64,000 nt of DNA, taken from the NCBI RefSeq assembly GCF_009905375.1, contig NC_133650.1, positions 304,331,203-304,395,202 on the forward strand, in the 5' to 3' direction. This document shows, piece by piece, positions 62,801-64,000 of the stretch; the first letter of the stretch is position 1; every line of letters starts with the position of its first letter. The stretch comes from Apium graveolens (lineage: Eukaryota > Streptophyta > Magnoliopsida > Apiales > Apiaceae). The position numbers and the translations under genes were made by a program. Below the pieces are notes generated by a model. It was not told the DNA's origin, did no database searches, and was given only the letters and a program-made list of their open reading frames with translations.

Positions 62801-62921
62801 GAATCGCCGATAGAAACTTCTTATGTTGTCTTTTTTCCTTGAATATCTCTTCGATACCATCCTTAGTCTTTAACTTCACCTTCTTGCTTTTACACTCTAT
62901 TTGCGCCTCGTTGTTTGACAA
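59835..62921 (-). pseudogene. Gypsy chromovirus pol, region R: RT, RNase H, integrase, chromodomain-like end
   Basis: From right to left: protease-RT linker (62550-62921), RT with LRSGYHQ and [11 protein letters not shown] (61988-62383), RNase H ([17 protein letters not shown]), integrase zinc domain ([13 protein letters not shown]) in 60818-61981, core ([17 protein letters not shown]), and a C-terminal part with LSPMYIG and LDPKERTLRNK before TAG at 59835-59837. This RT-RNase H-integrase order defines Gypsy; the C-terminal GKLSP/HNVFHVSLL pattern suggests the Tekay chromovirus clade. A TGA just upstream of 62383, a frameshift near 60850 and stops near 60585, 60117 and 60009 show it is dead. 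Confidence 0.85.
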
Positions 62922-62929
62922 CTAATCCA

Positions 62930-64000
62930 TTCCTAATATAACGTCGAATTCTCCTAACTTAAAAGGAATTAAGTCAGCAGAAAAGTGCCGACCTTTTATA
63001 ACCACATCGCATTCAGGACAAATCCTATCAACAAAGACTTTTTATTGATTTTCTACTTCTATAATCAAATTAGGTTCAAGAGGGTACACGACACATTTTA
63101 ATCTATCAAGAATACTTTCAACAATAAATGATCTAGTTGCTCCAGAATCCATTAACACTTTTACTTCTACTGAGTTTATAATGAGCATACCTGCCGCCAT
63201 ATCCACATCTTGCACGACATCTTTCATTGTCATGTTAAAGGTTCTATCTCTGGGTTGAGCTTTTGGTGCTGGGAGAAGCGGCGGTCCAGCAATCCTAAGA
63301 ATATTGGCCTTTTGAACAGGCTCCTTGCAGTTTCTGGCCATATGGCCCACCTTTCCACACTTGAAACAAGTTAATTCAGGCTTCTTTACTCCACTTGGGC
63401 ACTCCGACGAATAATGCCCCTTCTGATTACACTTAAAGCAAGTCACATCAAGCTTATTACATCTTCCTGGGTGTCTCTTCCCATAAACTTTACATTCTTG
63501 AATCTGAGGTCTATTATCCTTTCCCAGTTGTCTGGCCTTCTGGAAATGAATCTTTTGAGCTCCATTCCCGGGTTTAAACTTTTGAAACTTTTGATTCTAA
63601 CCTCCACCATTCTTGCCAAACTTCCCTCTAAACTTTGAACTTCCTTGCTCTTGCTCCGAGCTCTCAAACTTCCTTTTCCTACCTTCACTTTCTCTTTTTG
63701 CGGCTTCACATTCTCCTTCCACTATCATTGTCTACCGCACCAAGGTGGCATAGTTCCTGATCTCTAACAGTGCCACTTGACTCCGAATCCATGGCCTAAG
63801 TCCCTGTTGGAACCTTTTGGCCTTCTTTGCCTCCGTATTCAGATACTCGGGTACAAATCAAGATAACTCCAAAAACTTCACTTCATATTCTGCTACTGAC
63901 ATATCCTCTTGTCTAAGGTCAAGAAACTTCATCTCTAACTGATCTTGCATATAACTTGACAAGTATTTCTCCAGAAACATCTCCGTAAACTTTTCCCATG
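62930..64000 (-). pseudogene. Gypsy gag C-terminus, zinc knuckles and protease, region R (cut by window end)
   Basis: Zinc knuckles CFKCNQKGHYSSEC and CFKCGKVGHMARNC precede the protease with VLMDSGATRSFIVE (near 63150). The upstream gag (63443-64000) matches region L at 56890-57480 closely. A stop after VENQ near 63042 and a frameshift near 63445 break the frame. The remaining gag and 5' LTR lie beyond base 64000. Confidence 0.8.

Overview
The window is nuclear DNA of a flowering plant, probably a eudicot. It is AT-rich and intron-rich, contains no bacterial-type gene organisation, and about two thirds of it is transposable elements. The species cannot be named from the sequence alone.

Bases 1-34,610 hold a tandem array of four minus-strand copies of one homeobox gene. 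The predicted protein starts with a homeodomain most like class III HD-ZIP. Two consecutive leucine-zipper exons that resemble each other follow, then five small exons I cannot assign to a family. Copies 2 (6,246-10,664) and 3 (21,600-26,407) are open in all eight exons and each predicts 362 residues. Copy 1 (from the left edge to 3,943) is cut by the window and has lost the invariant homeodomain Asn. Copy 4 (28,457-34,610) has lost the same Asn, has a stop codon in exon 4 and has lost the exon 4 donor site, so it is a pseudogene. Between copies 2 and 3 lies about 9 kb of AT-rich DNA made of non-autonomous Helitrons in both orientations, MITEs and a foldback element.

Bases 34,838-40,060 are a 1.4-kb sequence duplicated in tandem. 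Each unit was later enlarged by separate insertions. Unit A received a Stowaway-like element carrying a retrotransposon ORF fragment and a solo Copia LTR. Unit B received a 254-bp local duplication and a tRNA-derived SINE.

Bases 40,584-56,336 are nested Sirevirus-type Copia elements. An old, broken element (B) supplies an LTR, primer-binding site and gag. Into its gag a 13.3-kb element (A) inserted with a GCCTT target duplication. Element A has both LTRs, gag, pol, a very long third ORF and a polypurine tract, with six in-frame stops by my reading. Its most striking property is a short motif, TCAACGGATA, present in both orientations in the LTRs, in gag, in pol, between ORFs and in the third ORF.

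Bases 56,337-64,000 are minus-strand Gypsy chromovirus (Tekay-like) sequence arranged internal region - LTR - internal region, with many stops and frameshifts. It continues past the right edge.
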